NCBI RefSeq assembly: GCF_900114605.1
Contig: NZ_FOTP01000004.1
Span: 1 to 64,000 of the forward strand
Direction: 5' to 3'
From: Bradyrhizobium sp. NFR13
GTDB lineage: Bacteria; Pseudomonadota; Alphaproteobacteria; Rhizobiales; Xanthobacteraceae
Length of the DNA stretch: 64,000 bases
Both the position numbers and the translations under genes were made by a program. This document shows positions 6,609 through 16,324 of this stretch, one piece after another. The stretch's first letter is position 1; the number at the start of each line of letters is the position of its first letter. The notes under the pieces are model-generated. The model was not told where the DNA came from. It did not search any database and was given only the letters and a program-made list of their open reading frames with translations.

Positions 6609-9215
6609 TTACTTCCCGAACTTCCTCTGCAATTCCGGAAATAACCGGTCCGGTTTGAACGGCACCTGCGTGAAGCGGATGCCGGTGGCGTCGAACAGCG
6701 CGTTGCCCATCGCCGCGGCGACAGGGTTATACGGGCTCTCGCTCATCGACTTCGCACCCAATGGCCCGATCGCATCATAGGTGTCGGCGAAATACACTTC
6801 GGTGCGCGGCACGTCCGCGAAGGACGGCAAATGATAGTCGCGGAACTTCGGATTGACGACGCGGCCGCTGCCGTCGATCACCATCTCCTCATAGAGCGTC
6901 GCCCCCAGCGACTGCGCGACGCCGCCTTCGATCTGGCCGCGGAGCTGCATCGGATTGGCGACGGCGCCAGCGTCTGCGGCCTGTACGCTCTTGAGGATCT
7001 TGATCGCTCCGGTCCCCTTGTTCACCGCCACGCGAAATCCCTGGACGTTGAAGGCGACCGAACGCGGGGTGCCGCCTGACGTTCCGGTGGCGCTGCGCGC
7101 GTTGCTGTCCGCCTTCATCGCCTCCACCAGCTTTTGCGCGGCGTCATGGGTGGCTTTGCCAGCGACGAATGTGCCGGCGCTGCCATAGGCGCCGGTGTCG
7201 TGCCCGCCGTTCCGCGTATCCGACTGGTGGAGATGAATCTGATCGACAGTGCAGCCAAGCGTCGTGGCGGCGATCTGCCGATGCACCGTCGCGGTGCCGT
7301 TGCCGAATTCGGCGGTGCCGACCGTGAGGTCGTAACCGCCGTCGTCACGTTTGGCGATGACGACTTCGGCGATATGCCCCTGCGGCGGCACGGTGTCGAT
7401 CATGGTGAGTGCGATGCCATCGCCGATCAGCCAGTCGTCATCGAGATCGTACTTGGTCTTCGCCTGCATCGCCTGCTCGACGAGGTCGAGGCACTGGTCG
7501 AGGCCGTAACTTCCGATCAGCACATCGTCATAATGCGTGCCGGCGGGCGACAGCATGGCATCGCCGGGCTTGATGACGTTGTGCCGGCGGAAATCATACG
7601 GGCTGATGCCGAGCTGCGTGGCGAGATTGTCGATGGCCGCTTCCACCGCGAACAGCGTTTGCGGCAGGCCGTAGCCGCGAAACGCACCGGCCGGCACCGT
7701 GTTGGTATAGGCAACCACGGCATCGACCTTCTTGTTGGCGCAGTTATAGACGCCGAGCGACTCACCGCAGGCGTGAAACAGCACCGGGCCCGCGTGATTG
7801 CCATAGGCGCCGGTGTTGGAGAGCACGTCGAGCTGCAGCGCGGTGAGCTTGCCGTGCTTGTCGGCGCCGGCCTTGACCGTGACGCGCATCGGATGCCGCG
7901 TCGATGTGGCGATGAATTGCTCCTCGCGGGTCAGTTCCCATTTCACCGGGCGGCCGGTCTTGAGCGCGGCCAGCGCGAGAATGTCCTCGACGAACATTTC
8001 CTGCTTGCCGCCGAAGCCGCCGCCGACGCGTTCGCAGAACACGCGGACCTTGTCGGAGGGAAGGTCATACAATTGAGCCAGCGCGCGGCGTGTCAGGAAT
8101 GGCGTCTGCGTGCTCGAGCGAATATTGAGGATGCCGTCGGCATCGAGCCAGGCCATGCCGCCATGGGTCTCGAGATGGCCGTGCTGCACGCGTTGCGTGG
8201 TGAAGGTGCCCTCATAGGTGACGGCCGACGACGCCAGCGCTGCCGCGACATCGCCGAATTCGCCGTGTGTTTCGGCGATGACGTTGCGTGCCGCATTGCT
8301 GACACGATGCACCGGCCTCTTGTCGGGATGAATGACCGGCGCGCCGGGCGCGATGGCCGCTGCGGGATCGAATACCGCGGGCAGGATGTCATAGACAACG
8401 TCGATGCGGCGGCAAGCTTCCTCCGCGATCGCTTCGCTGTCTGCGACCACGGCCGCGACTTTCTGGCCAATGAAACGCACGGTGTCGTCGAGGATCCGTG
8501 TATCCTCGGGATCCATTGCATCGATCTCGTGACGCGCGGTCGAGAACAGCGTGGCCGGCGCATCGGCATGTGTCAGTACCGCATGCACACCCGGCATCGC
8601 CTGCGCCGCTGATGCATCGATCGACACGATGCGGGCATGGGGATGTGGCGAGCGCAGCATCTTGATATGCAGCAAGTCGTCCATGGTGACGTCAAATGTG
8701 TAGCGCGCCTTGCCCGTCACCACCTGGAGACCGGCGGGGGCGGGCAGGCTGCGGCCGAAGGCGGTGCCGGGCCCGGCGTTTTCCACATTGCACTTGCCGT
8801 CGAGTGCGTCCTCGATCGTGCGATAGCCTGTGCAGCGACACAGATTACCCTTCAATGACGCGCCGAGATCCGCACGCTGCGCCTGATTGAGCGAGGCGCA
8901 GGTCACGATCATGCCCGCTGTGCAGAAGCCGCACTGGAATCCCTGTGCGTCCAGGAACGCCTGCTGCATCGGATGGATGCCACCTTCGGACGCGAGACCT
9001 TCGATGGTGGTGACGGCATGACCTTCGGCACGAAAGGCCGGGATAATGCAGCTATGCACCGGCTCGCCATCGAGCAGCACGGTGCAGGCGCCGCAGTCGC
9101 CGGCATCGCAGCCTTTCTTGACGCCGAAATGACCGAGCTGGCGCAGGAATGTGCGCAGGCATTGGCCGGCTTGCGGCTGCTCCGGAAAGCTGTGGCCGTT
9201 GATCTCGAAGCTCAT
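6609..9215 (-). CDS. Xanthine dehydrogenase, fused 2Fe-2S and molybdopterin subunit
   Basis: An 868-residue molybdenum hydroxylase oxidising hypoxanthine/xanthine to urate. Residues 1-150 are the iron-sulfur part: a ferredoxin-like cluster (Cys36, 41, 44, 56) and the helical cluster (Cys95, 98, 126, 128; CGFCTAG and CRCTGYR). Residues from about 155 form the molybdopterin domain with [21 protein letters not shown] and, near the C-terminus, GAKSMSESP, whose Glu occupies the catalytic position usually found in GVGEAP. The FAD domain is not in this chain but encoded by the upstream gene, which overlaps by four bases. Fusing small and large subunits while leaving FAD separate is uncommon. Purine specificity is inferred from the neighbourhood. 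Confidence 0.9.
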   Translation of the reverse strand: MSFEINGHSFPEQPQAGQCLRTFLRQLGHFGVKKGCDAGDCGACTVLLDGEPVHSCIIPAFRAEGHAVTTIEGLASEGGIHPMQQAFLDAQGFQCGFCTAGMIVTCASLNQAQRADLGASLKGNLCRCTGYRTIEDALDGKCNVENAGPGTAFGRSLPAPAGLQVVTGKARYTFDVTMDDLLHIKMLRSPHPHARIVSIDASAAQAMPGVHAVLTHADAPATLFSTARHEIDAMDPEDTRILDDTVRFIGQKVAAVVADSEAIAEEACRRIDVVYDILPAVFDPAAAIAPGAPVIHPDKRPVHRVSNAARNVIAETHGEFGDVAAALASSAVTYEGTFTTQRVQHGHLETHGGMAWLDADGILNIRSSTQTPFLTRRALAQLYDLPSDKVRVFCERVGGGFGGKQEMFVEDILALAALKTGRPVKWELTREEQFIATSTRHPMRVTVKAGADKHGKLTALQLDVLSNTGAYGNHAGPVLFHACGESLGVYNCANKKVDAVVAYTNTVPAGAFRGYGLPQTLFAVEAAIDNLATQLGISPYDFRRHNVIKPGDAMLSPAGTHYDDVLIGSYGLDQCLDLVEQAMQAKTKYDLDDDWLIGDGIALTMIDTVPPQGHIAEVVIAKRDDGGYDLTVGTAEFGNGTATVHRQIAATTLGCTVDQIHLHQSDTRNGGHDTGAYGSAGTFVAGKATHDAAQKLVEAMKADSNARSATGTSGGTPRSVAFNVQGFRVAVNKGTGAIKILKSVQAADAGAVANPMQLRGQIEGGVAQSLGATLYEEMVIDGSGRVVNPKFRDYHLPSFADVPRTEVYFADTYDAIGPLGAKSMSESPYNPVAAAMGNALFDATGIRFTQVPFKPDRLFPELQRKFGK

Positions 9216-10033
9216 GGCTTGAAGCCCTGCAGCTCGGTACGGATTTCTTCCGCGAGCCGCAGCGTCATCTGCTTGCGCCAGGCCGGCTTGCCGTGAACGT
9301 CATCGTGATAGAGGTTGTCCGGAATTCGATCGAGGATCGCTTCTTCGAGCGTGTCGGTATCGGGAAGTGTTGGGAGCGCGATACGAACAGGACGCTTCGT
9401 CGATGCCGTGATCGTTAGCCGCAAGCCGTCCTCATCAAGGCTTCCTATCAGCAGCGCAGCAGATCGCCCGACCGGCGTCAGCGAGATCTGCCGGAACGCG
9501 GAGCGGCGCTTGAACGCTGCAAGAGGAATGGCAATGCTGCGCAGGAGATCGCCCGGCATCAGCACATTGCTTTGATCGCCGGTGACGAAGTCCACCACGT
9601 CGATCGTGTCTGCGCTGCCATCGGCCTTCCAGATCGTGCAGACACCATCGAGCGCGGCGGTGAGCGCGATCATCGGGCCGGCCGGCAGCGACATGCAGAG
9701 ATTGCCGCCGACCGTTGCGGTCTTCCAGATATTGAAAGAAGCGAGAAAGGCGCGGCAACATTGATTGATAAGCGGTGACGCGATCCAGTCAGGAGGGCAG
9801 GGCAGCGCGTCGAGCTGTGCGACTGTGCAGGTCGCAGCGATCTGTAATTCGCTGTCGGTGACGGTGAGGGCCGGCCATTTGAGATCGGTGAGGTCGATCA
9901 GCCGCGTCAGGTGGGTCTGCGGTTCGGAAAAAAGCCAGGTGCCCCCGGCGAGCCATGCATCCCCGGCAGTCCATGTCGGTAGCTGTTCCCGCGCCGTAGG
10001 GCGGGCAACGGACGTGACCGTATTCAAATCCAT
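9212..10033 (-). CDS. Xanthine dehydrogenase FAD-binding subunit
   Basis: A 273-residue FAD-binding subunit of the molybdopterin dehydrogenase family (XdhB/CoxM type). It carries the two flavin loops expected: AGGTWLF near residue 30 and TVGGNLCMSLPAGPMIA near residue 107, followed by a C-terminal CO-dehydrogenase flavoprotein-like domain. It passes electrons from the iron-sulfur clusters of the downstream fused subunit to NAD or another acceptor. Its stop overlaps the downstream start (ATGA), implying coupled translation and a two-chain enzyme. It begins the minus-strand operon and is divergent from 8-oxoguanine deaminase. Confidence 0.9.
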   Translation of the reverse strand: MDLNTVTSVARPTAREQLPTWTAGDAWLAGGTWLFSEPQTHLTRLIDLTDLKWPALTVTDSELQIAATCTVAQLDALPCPPDWIASPLINQCCRAFLASFNIWKTATVGGNLCMSLPAGPMIALTAALDGVCTIWKADGSADTIDVVDFVTGDQSNVLMPGDLLRSIAIPLAAFKRRSAFRQISLTPVGRSAALLIGSLDEDGLRLTITASTKRPVRIALPTLPDTDTLEEAILDRIPDNLYHDDVHGKPAWRKQMTLRLAEEIRTELQGFKP

Positions 10034-10087
10034 AGGGCGGTTATGCTTTCACTCGGCAATGACCCCTTGAAGTATCATTGTGAACCT

Positions 10088-10103
10088 TGCAAGACCGACG
10101 CCA
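10088..10103 (-). promoter_or_regulatory. Sigma-54-like promoter for the xdh operon
   Basis: On the minus strand the sequence is TGGCGTC-GGTC-TTGCA. The invariant GG and GC are ten bases apart, the -12 element is perfect and TGGC of the -24 element is kept. It lies about 55 bases upstream of the FAD subunit ATG. An embedded CTTGCAAG palindrome (10086-10093) overlaps it. Confidence 0.45.
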
Positions 10104-10143
10104 AGTCGCCGACAATTGCAGAACAAATTGAAGTATTCGTGGC

Positions 10144-10159
10144 TGGTCCCTGAATTGCA
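10144..10159 (+). promoter_or_regulatory. Sigma-54-like promoter for 8-oxoguanine deaminase
   Basis: TGGTCCC-TGAA-TTGCA has the invariant GG and GC at the right spacing and a perfect -12 element; the -24 element keeps only TGG and one further base. The ATG is at 10191. It pairs with the element at 10088-10103 on the other strand, making this the second divergent sigma-54-like region of the island. Confidence 0.42.
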
Positions 10160-10190
10160 AGGTCGGGTCCGTGACCGAAGGAGATGAGCC

Positions 10191-11540
10191 ATGACAGAAA
10201 CGCAGGCCACATGGATCAAGGATCCCCTCGGCATTTTCGCCGAAGGGGCCGAGCGCGGCATTGTCGTCAGGAATGGCCGGATTGTCGAACTGGTGCCGGC
10301 CGGCGGCCAGCCGGCCACGGTGGATATCGCAACTTATGATGCCAGCACCCATGTGGTGCTGCCGGGGCTGATCAATACGCACCATCATTTCTACCAGACG
10401 CTCACGCGCGCCTTGCCAGCGGCGCTGGATCGCGAGCTGTTTCCCTGGCTGCAGGCGCTCTATCCGGTCTGGGCGCGGCTGACGCCTGAGAATCTCCATC
10501 TCGGCGTCAGCGTGGCGATGTCCGAACTGCTGCTGTCGGGCTGCACGACGACCACCGATCACCACTACGTGTTTCCGGCCGGCCTCGAAGCGTCCGTCGA
10601 TATCGAAGTGGCGGTGGCGCAGCGGCTCGGCATGCGCGTGCTGCTGACGCGGGGATCGATGAACCGCTCGGTGAAAGACGGCGGTTTGCCCCCGGACAGT
10701 GTAGTGCAGGACGAGGACACGATCCTGGCTGATAGCGAGCGCGTGGTGGCGAAATTCCACCAGCGCGGCGAAGACGCCATGGTGCAGATCGCGCTGGCGC
10801 CGTGCTCGCCTTTCTCGGTAACGACGTCGCTGATGGCAAGCACGGCGGCGCTTGCGGACAAGCTCGATGTCCGCCTGCATACGCATCTCGGCGAGACCGA
10901 GGACGAGAACCGCTATTGCGAGGAGATCTATGGCTGCCGTCCGCTGGATTATCTGGAGCAGACCGGCTGGCTGAACAAGCGCACCTGGCTGGCGCATGGC
11001 ATCCATTTCAATGGGGCTGAGATGCTGCGGCTCGGCAAGGCCGGCACTACCATCAGTCATTGTTCCTGCAGCAACCAGTTGCTGGCTTCGGGGTGCTGTC
11101 CGGTCTGCGAAATGGAAGACGCCGGCGTCGGGATCGGCCTCGGTGTCGATGGCTCGGCGTCGAATGACGGATCGAATTTGATGCAGGAAGTCCGCGCAGC
11201 GTTTCTGTTGCAGCGGGCGCGTTACGGCGTCGGGCGTGTCAGCCACAAGGATGCGCTGCGCTGGGCGACGAAGGGTTCAGCAGCGTGCGTTGGGCGGCCG
11301 GAGCTCGGCGAGATCGCGGTCGGCAAGATGGCGGATCTGGCGCTGTTCAAGCTCGACGAGCTGCGCTTCTCCGGCCATGGCGATCCGCTGGCGGCGCTGG
11401 TGCTGTGCGGCGCGCATCGTGCGGACCGCGTGATGGTGGGCGGCGCGTGGCGCGTGATCGATGGCGCTATCCCGGGTCTGGATGTCGGTGACCTGATACG
11501 CCGGCATAGTGCTGCGGCGAAGGCGATGCAGGCGGGTTAG
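10191..11540 (+). CDS. 8-oxoguanine deaminase (amidohydrolase family)
   Basis: A 449-residue cytoplasmic metal-dependent deaminase of the TRZ/ATZ amidohydrolase group. It closely resembles 8-oxoguanine deaminases, which convert 8-oxoguanine to urate and often sit beside uricase-pathway genes. Metal and catalytic motifs are NTHHHFYQTLTRA near residue 60, HTHLGETEDE near 228, the HC of ISHCSCSNQLLASG near 287, and GLGVDGSASND near 320. A strong ribosome binding site (aaggaga) precedes the ATG. Divergent from the xdh operon. Its product, urate, enters at the uricase step and bypasses xanthine dehydrogenase. Guanine or another aminohydrolase substrate remains possible. Confidence 0.88.
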   Translation: MTETQATWIKDPLGIFAEGAERGIVVRNGRIVELVPAGGQPATVDIATYDASTHVVLPGLINTHHHFYQTLTRALPAALDRELFPWLQALYPVWARLTPENLHLGVSVAMSELLLSGCTTTTDHHYVFPAGLEASVDIEVAVAQRLGMRVLLTRGSMNRSVKDGGLPPDSVVQDEDTILADSERVVAKFHQRGEDAMVQIALAPCSPFSVTTSLMASTAALADKLDVRLHTHLGETEDENRYCEEIYGCRPLDYLEQTGWLNKRTWLAHGIHFNGAEMLRLGKAGTTISHCSCSNQLLASGCCPVCEMEDAGVGIGLGVDGSASNDGSNLMQEVRAAFLLQRARYGVGRVSHKDALRWATKGSAACVGRPELGEIAVGKMADLALFKLDELRFSGHGDPLAALVLCGAHRADRVMVGGAWRVIDGAIPGLDVGDLIRRHSAAAKAMQAG

Positions 11541-11553
11541 ATCATCCTCAGTC

Positions 11554-11639
11554 GTCATGCCCGGCCTTGTGCCCGGCATCCACGTTTTTACTTCCAGGCC
11601 AGAGAGACGTGGATGGCCGGGACAAGCCCGGCCATGACG
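11554..11639. repeat. Inverted intergenic repeat, family B (copy 2)
   Basis: CGTCATGCCCGG at the left and CCGGCCATGACG at the right are inverted; the inner sequence CATCCACG/CGTGGATG also pairs. It lies between the converging ends of 8-oxoguanine deaminase and the BMP lipoprotein-family gene, and resembles the copy at 3849-3951. Confidence 0.85.
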
Positions 11640-11646
11640 GAGTGAC

Positions 11647-12726
11647 TCACTTCCCCGGAATCTTGTCGTCGATACCCTTCACATAGAAGTTCATGCCGAG
11701 CACCTGGCCGGGGTCCAGCGCGTCGCCGCCCTTGCATTCCACTTCCTTGCCGTCCTGGCCCAACACCGGGCATTTGAACGGCTTCAGCGTGCCGGCAATG
11801 ATGGCGGCTTCGGTGTCCATGGCCATCTTCTTCACGTCATCCGGCATGTTGGTATAGGGCGCCATGACCACCATCTTCTCTTTCAGGCCGGCCCAGGTGT
11901 CTTCCGACTTCCAGGTGCCGTCGAGCGCCGCCTTGACGCGTTCGACGTAATACGGACCCCAGTTGTTGGTGACGGCGGTGAGCTGTGTCTTCGGCCCGAA
12001 CTTGATCATGTCGGAGTCCTGGCCGAAGGCGAGGGCGCCGCGTTCGGAGGCGACCTGCATGGCGGCTGGCGAGTCCGTGTGCTGCATGATCACGTCGGCG
12101 CCCTGATCGAGCAACGCCTTGGCGGCATCGGCTTCCTTGCCGGGATCGAACCAGGTGTTGACCCAGATGATCTTGATCTTGATGTCCGGATTGATCTTCT
12201 GCGCGGCGAGCATGGTGGCGTTGATGCCGGAGATCACTTCCGGGATCGGGAACGAGCCGATGTAACCGAGCACGCCCTTCTTCGACATCTTGGCGGCGAT
12301 CTGGCCCTGGATGTAGCGCCCTTCGAAGAAGCGGCCGGAATAGCTCGACATGTTCTTGTCGCGCTTGAAGCCGGTGGCGTGTTCGAACATCACCTTGGGA
12401 TGGCGCTTGGCGACCTTCAGCGTCGGGTCCATGTAACCGAACGATGTGGTGAAGATCAGCTGGTTGCCGGCGCGCGCGAGCTGTTCGATGGAGCGCTCGG
12501 AGTCAGGACCTTCGCTGACGTTTTCGAGATAGGTGGTCTCGATCTTGTCGCCGAATTCCTTGACGAGCATCTGGCGGCCGACTTCGTGCTGATAGGTCCA
12601 GCCGAAATCTCCGACCGGGCCGATATAGACGAACCCGACTTTCAGCTTGTCGGCAGCGACGGCTGCACCCAGTCCGAGGCCGGTGGCCAGCAGCATGGCG
12701 GCCGCTGCAAGTGCTTTCCTGTTCAT
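11647..12726 (-). CDS. BMP family ABC transporter substrate-binding protein
   Basis: A 359-residue periplasmic protein of the basic-membrane-protein (PnrA/BmpA) family, whose members bind purine nucleosides. A signal peptide of about 24 residues ends AAVAA, and the mature N-terminus DKLKVGFVYIGPVGDFGWTYQH is the family hallmark (the VGDFGW loop contacts ligand). No lipobox cysteine is seen, so it is soluble periplasmic rather than a lipoprotein. It is the last gene of a four-gene operon with two permeases and an ATPase. Purine-nucleoside or base uptake is inferred from the family and the catabolic genes around it. Confidence 0.92.
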   Translation of the reverse strand: MNRKALAAAAMLLATGLGLGAAVAADKLKVGFVYIGPVGDFGWTYQHEVGRQMLVKEFGDKIETTYLENVSEGPDSERSIEQLARAGNQLIFTTSFGYMDPTLKVAKRHPKVMFEHATGFKRDKNMSSYSGRFFEGRYIQGQIAAKMSKKGVLGYIGSFPIPEVISGINATMLAAQKINPDIKIKIIWVNTWFDPGKEADAAKALLDQGADVIMQHTDSPAAMQVASERGALAFGQDSDMIKFGPKTQLTAVTNNWGPYYVERVKAALDGTWKSEDTWAGLKEKMVVMAPYTNMPDDVKKMAMDTEAAIIAGTLKPFKCPVLGQDGKEVECKGGDALDPGQVLGMNFYVKGIDDKIPGK

Positions 12727-12776
12727 ACGCGTCTCCTGTCTGTCGAAAGATGTTCTGTCGTGCGTCGTCGAATTTA

Positions 12777-13694
12777 CTAGCGGTCAGGTACGAACACGGT
12801 GCCGAGTGCGGCCGGCGCCGTGGAGCCGCCGCTGCGGGTGCGCGAGATCAGCACCAGCACGACGACCGTGGCGAGATAGGGCAGGGCGGACATCAGTTGC
12901 GAGGGCACGCCGACGCCCCAGCCTTGCGCATGCAGTTGCAAGATCGAGACCGCGCCGAACAGATAGGCGCCAATGACCAGCCGGCCCGGCAGCCACGAGG
13001 CGAACACCACCAGCGCCAGCGCGATCCAGCCGCGGCCGGCGGTCATGCCGGGCACGAAGAACGGCGTATAGGCGAGCGGCAGATAGGCACCGGCGAGACC
13101 CGCGCAGCCGCCGCCGAACATCACGGCGAGGGTCCGGATTTTCAGCACGGGATAGCCAAGCGCGTGGGCGGAGACGTGATTGTCGCCGATGGCGCGCAGG
13201 ATCAGTCCGGCACGGGTGCGATAGAGGAAGTACCAGATCGCGACGATCAGCGCGATCGAGACATAGACGAAGCCATCCTCGCCGAACAGGATCTTGCCGA
13301 CAAAGGGGAGTGTGGTCAGGCCGGGAATGTACAGACGTGGCGCGGTGCTGATGCGCTCGCCGACAAAGCCGGCGCCGATCAGGCCGGAGACGCCGATGCC
13401 CAGGATGGTCAGCGCCAGACCCGTGGCGACCTGATTGACGGCGAGACCGAGCGTCATCAGCGCGAACACCAGCGACAGTGCGATGCCGGCGAAAATCCCG
13501 CACAGCGCGCCGATGAGCGTCGAGCCGGTGGCCCAGGCTCCAGCGAAGCCGCAGGCGGCGCCGACGATCATCATGCCTTCGACGCCGAGATTGAGTACGC
13601 CAGCGCGCTCCACCAGGAGCTCACCGGAGGCGGCGAGCAGCAGCGGTGTCGACGCCGCGAGCACGGCAAGGATGATGGCCTCAAGCAGCTCCAT
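12777..13694 (-). CDS. ABC transporter permease, nucleoside type (second permease)
   Basis: An integral membrane permease of the BPD_transp_2 superfamily (NupQ/YufQ-like) with about eight to ten hydrophobic segments and the signature ERAGVLNLGVEGMM near residue 30, typical of nucleoside-type permeases. I place the start at ATG 13694 (MELLEAIILA, 305 residues), because an upstream extension to 13763 would only read through the end of the first permease gene in another frame. The start overlaps that gene by 14 bases. It forms the translocation pore with the product of 13681-14772. Confidence 0.9.
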   Translation of the reverse strand: MELLEAIILAVLAASTPLLLAASGELLVERAGVLNLGVEGMMIVGAACGFAGAWATGSTLIGALCGIFAGIALSLVFALMTLGLAVNQVATGLALTILGIGVSGLIGAGFVGERISTAPRLYIPGLTTLPFVGKILFGEDGFVYVSIALIVAIWYFLYRTRAGLILRAIGDNHVSAHALGYPVLKIRTLAVMFGGGCAGLAGAYLPLAYTPFFVPGMTAGRGWIALALVVFASWLPGRLVIGAYLFGAVSILQLHAQGWGVGVPSQLMSALPYLATVVVLVLISRTRSGGSTAPAALGTVFVPDR

Positions 13695-14772
13695 CGGCGG
13701 CCTTTCGCTGCGGCATGATGAGCCTGATCCTGTACAGAATGAGACTGTCGCAGGCGAGCACATAGAACAGCAGGATGCCCTGGAACACCTTGGTGATATC
13801 GAGTGGGATCTTCATGGCGATCTGCGCTTGCTCCCCGCCGATAAATGTCAGCGCCAGGAAAAGCCCTGCAATTAGTATTCCAACCGGGTTGAGCCGTCCG
13901 AGAAATGCAACGATGATCGCGGTGAAGCCATAGCCTGGCGAGATGCCGGGCTGCAGATGGCCGACCGGGCCGGCGACCTCGATGATCCCGGCGAGACCCG
14001 CCAGTGCGCCGGAGATGGCGAACGTCAGCAGCACGAGCTGGTTCGACGAGAAGCCGCCGAAGCGCGCTGCCCGCGGTGCCGCGCCGACCACGCGGATCTC
14101 AAAACCCTTGATGGTGCGGCCGAGCAGGACAGCGGCGGCAACGACAATCACCAGCGCGATCACCGTGCCGAGATGCAGCCGCCCGCCCTCGAGCAGCAAG
14201 GGCACTGTGGCGACCGGATCGAATTCGGCCGTGGTCGGGAAGTTGAAGCCGGCGGGATCGCGCCATGGACCGCGGACGAGATAGTCCAGCAGCAGGTCGG
14301 CCACATAGACCAGCATCAGGCTGACCAGAATTTCACTGGCGCCGAACCGCACCTTGCAGATCGCCGGGATCAACGCATAGAGCGCGCCTGCGATAGCGCC
14401 GAGCAGCAGCATCGCGGGCAGCACCCAGGCGCCGGCATCGGTGCCGTGGGTCTTCACAGCAAGCCAGCTCCCGGCTACCGCGCCGACGAGGAATTGCCCC
14501 TCCGCGCCGATGTTCCAGACATTGGCGAGATAACAGAGCGACAGACCGATGGCGATCATCACCAGCGGTGCGGCTTTCACCGCAAGCTCCTGCAATGAAT
14601 AGGCGTCGGTGAGCGGCGTGATGAAATAGACGTTGAGCGCGGCGATCGGATTCTTGCCGATGATCACGAACAGGATGCTCATGGTCACGATGGTGAGCCC
14701 GATGGCGATGAGCGGCGATATGAGTGCGATGACGGTCGATCGCTCCGCGCGCTTCTCAAGCACCAACTGCAT
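13681..14772 (-). CDS. ABC transporter permease, nucleoside type (first permease)
   Basis: A 363-residue inner-membrane permease (NupP/YufP-like). Hydrophobic helices are evident from residue 14 onward. Family segments include KAAPLVMIAIGLSLCYLANVWNIGAEGQF (residues about 65-95) and a late GYGFTAIIVAFLGRLNP. It overlaps the ATPase gene by 17 bases at its start and the second permease by 14 bases at its end, so the operon is tightly coupled. It pairs with the second permease and the BMP-type binding protein for nucleoside import. Confidence 0.9.
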   Translation of the reverse strand: MQLVLEKRAERSTVIALISPLIAIGLTIVTMSILFVIIGKNPIAALNVYFITPLTDAYSLQELAVKAAPLVMIAIGLSLCYLANVWNIGAEGQFLVGAVAGSWLAVKTHGTDAGAWVLPAMLLLGAIAGALYALIPAICKVRFGASEILVSLMLVYVADLLLDYLVRGPWRDPAGFNFPTTAEFDPVATVPLLLEGGRLHLGTVIALVIVVAAAVLLGRTIKGFEIRVVGAAPRAARFGGFSSNQLVLLTFAISGALAGLAGIIEVAGPVGHLQPGISPGYGFTAIIVAFLGRLNPVGILIAGLFLALTFIGGEQAQIAMKIPLDITKVFQGILLFYVLACDSLILYRIRLIMPQRKAADGAA

Positions 14773-16324
14773 CGGGCACGTCCTTTGGCGTGAGTGCGCT
14801 ACCGCCCATCAGCAAGCCCAGCGTTTCCCTGTCCGCATCGGCCGTCATCAATGGCTCGGAGAGACGGCCGTGGAACATCACAGCGATGCGGTCGGCGATA
14901 TCAGCGAGTTCGTCAAGGTCCTGGCTGGTAACGAGGATGGCCGCGCCCGCGGCCGCGAGATCGAGCAGCGCCTGACGGATCACGGCGGCAGCGCCGGCAT
15001 CGACGCCCCATGTCGGCTGGCTGACCACGAGCACGACGGGATTGCGCAGGATCTCGCGGCCGACGATGAATTTCTGCAGGTTGCCGCCGGAAAGGCTGGC
15101 GGCTTCCGGATCGCGCTTGGCCTTGCGCACGTCGAAACTCTCGGTAGCGCGATCGACGGTCGCGAGCGTCGCCGCCGTATTGATGAAACCGTTGTGCACC
15201 ATGCCTGACGCAGCATGGCCGGTGAGCAGCGCGTTTTCCGACAGCCGCATGCGCGGCGCCGTGCCGTGGCCGAGCCGTTCCTCCGGTACGAAGGCCGCGC
15301 CGAGCTTGCGGCGCGCAGTAATCGACAAATGTCCGGCGGCGTGGCCGTCGATGACGATGGTGCCGGGATCCCTGGATAGTCGCTCGCCCGACAGCGCCGC
15401 GAAGAATTCATCCTGGCCGTTGCCGGCGACGCCTGCAATGCCGAGAATTTCGCCGCCCTTCAGCTCCAGCGAGATGTTCTTCAGATGCACGCCATGTGGT
15501 TCGTCGGGCGCGAGGCTGAGATCGTTGACCACGAGCCGAGGCACCGTGGTTTGCCTGTGAGCGACGGCTTTGACCTGCTTGATCTCGGTGCCGACCATCA
15601 TGCGCGCCAATGATGCGGCAGTTTCCTCGCGCGGCAGGCAGGTCGAGATTTTCTTGCCGCCGCGCAGGATGGTGGCGGTGTCGCAGAGCCGCTTCACTTC
15701 GTCGAGCTTGTGGCTGATATAAAGGATCGCGCGGCCTTCCGACTTCAGGCGTTCGAGCACGACGAAGAGCTGATCGGCTTCCTGCGGCGTCAGCACGGCG
15801 GTGGGCTCGTCGAGGATCAGGAATTTCGGATTCTGCATCAGCACGCGCACGATCTCGATACGCTGGCGTTCGCCGACGGAGAGCTGCCAGACCTCGCGCT
15901 TCGGATCGAGCGGCAGGCCATATTGCTGCGACACCTGTTCGAGGCGCGCCGACATCGCCTTGAAGGATTCCTTGCCATCAAGCCCGAGCGCGACGTTCTC
16001 GGCGACGGTCAGATTGTCGAACAGCGAGAAATGCTGGAACACCATGCCGATGCCGCGCGCGCGTGCATCATGCGGGCCGGCAAGCACCATCTTCTCGCCC
16101 TGCCAGAGCATCTCGCCCTCGCTTGGCTGGATCAGGCCATAGATGGTTTTGACGAGCGTGGATTTGCCGGCGCCGTTCTCGCCGAGCAGCGCGTGAATTT
16201 CCTGCGGACGGATCGCGATGTCGATGGCGTCATTGGCAAGGAAACTGCCATAGCGCTTGGTCAGACCGATGGTCTGCAGAAGCACTGTCCCCGAACGCGC
16301 GTGTCCCGATCCCGAATCCAACAT
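14756..16324 (-). CDS. ABC transporter ATPase, duplicated domains, nucleoside type
   Basis: A 522-residue protein with two ABC domains (NupO/RbsA-like). Domain 1 has intact Walker A (GENGAGKST), signature (LSVGERQRIEI) and Walker B (FLILDEPTA). Domain 2 is degenerate: GVAGNGQDE replaces Walker A and VVSQPT replaces the DEPT of Walker B, although LSGGNLQKF is kept. Such asymmetry is usual for this subfamily. It powers uptake through the two downstream permeases. The start at 16324 is the first ATG; an internal GTG about 14 codons later is an alternative. It is the first gene of the operon, with a 590-bp gene-free region upstream. Confidence 0.92.
   Translation of the reverse strand: MLDSGSGHARSGTVLLQTIGLTKRYGSFLANDAIDIAIRPQEIHALLGENGAGKSTLVKTIYGLIQPSEGEMLWQGEKMVLAGPHDARARGIGMVFQHFSLFDNLTVAENVALGLDGKESFKAMSARLEQVSQQYGLPLDPKREVWQLSVGERQRIEIVRVLMQNPKFLILDEPTAVLTPQEADQLFVVLERLKSEGRAILYISHKLDEVKRLCDTATILRGGKKISTCLPREETAASLARMMVGTEIKQVKAVAHRQTTVPRLVVNDLSLAPDEPHGVHLKNISLELKGGEILGIAGVAGNGQDEFFAALSGERLSRDPGTIVIDGHAAGHLSITARRKLGAAFVPEERLGHGTAPRMRLSENALLTGHAASGMVHNGFINTAATLATVDRATESFDVRKAKRDPEAASLSGGNLQKFIVGREILRNPVVLVVSQPTWGVDAGAAAVIRQALLDLAAAGAAILVTSQDLDELADIADRIAVMFHGRLSEPLMTADADRETLGLLMGGSALTPKDVPDAVGA

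Noticed and set aside
7134-8612. 492-codon plus-strand open frame inside the xanthine dehydrogenase gene
   Set aside because: Antisense shadow caused by G+C-rich codon bias; the minus strand has full FeS and molybdopterin motifs.
12711-13718. 335-codon plus-strand frame over the nucleoside permease gene
   Set aside because: Composition dominated by Gln, Arg, Ala and Asp, typical of an antisense frame of a membrane protein.
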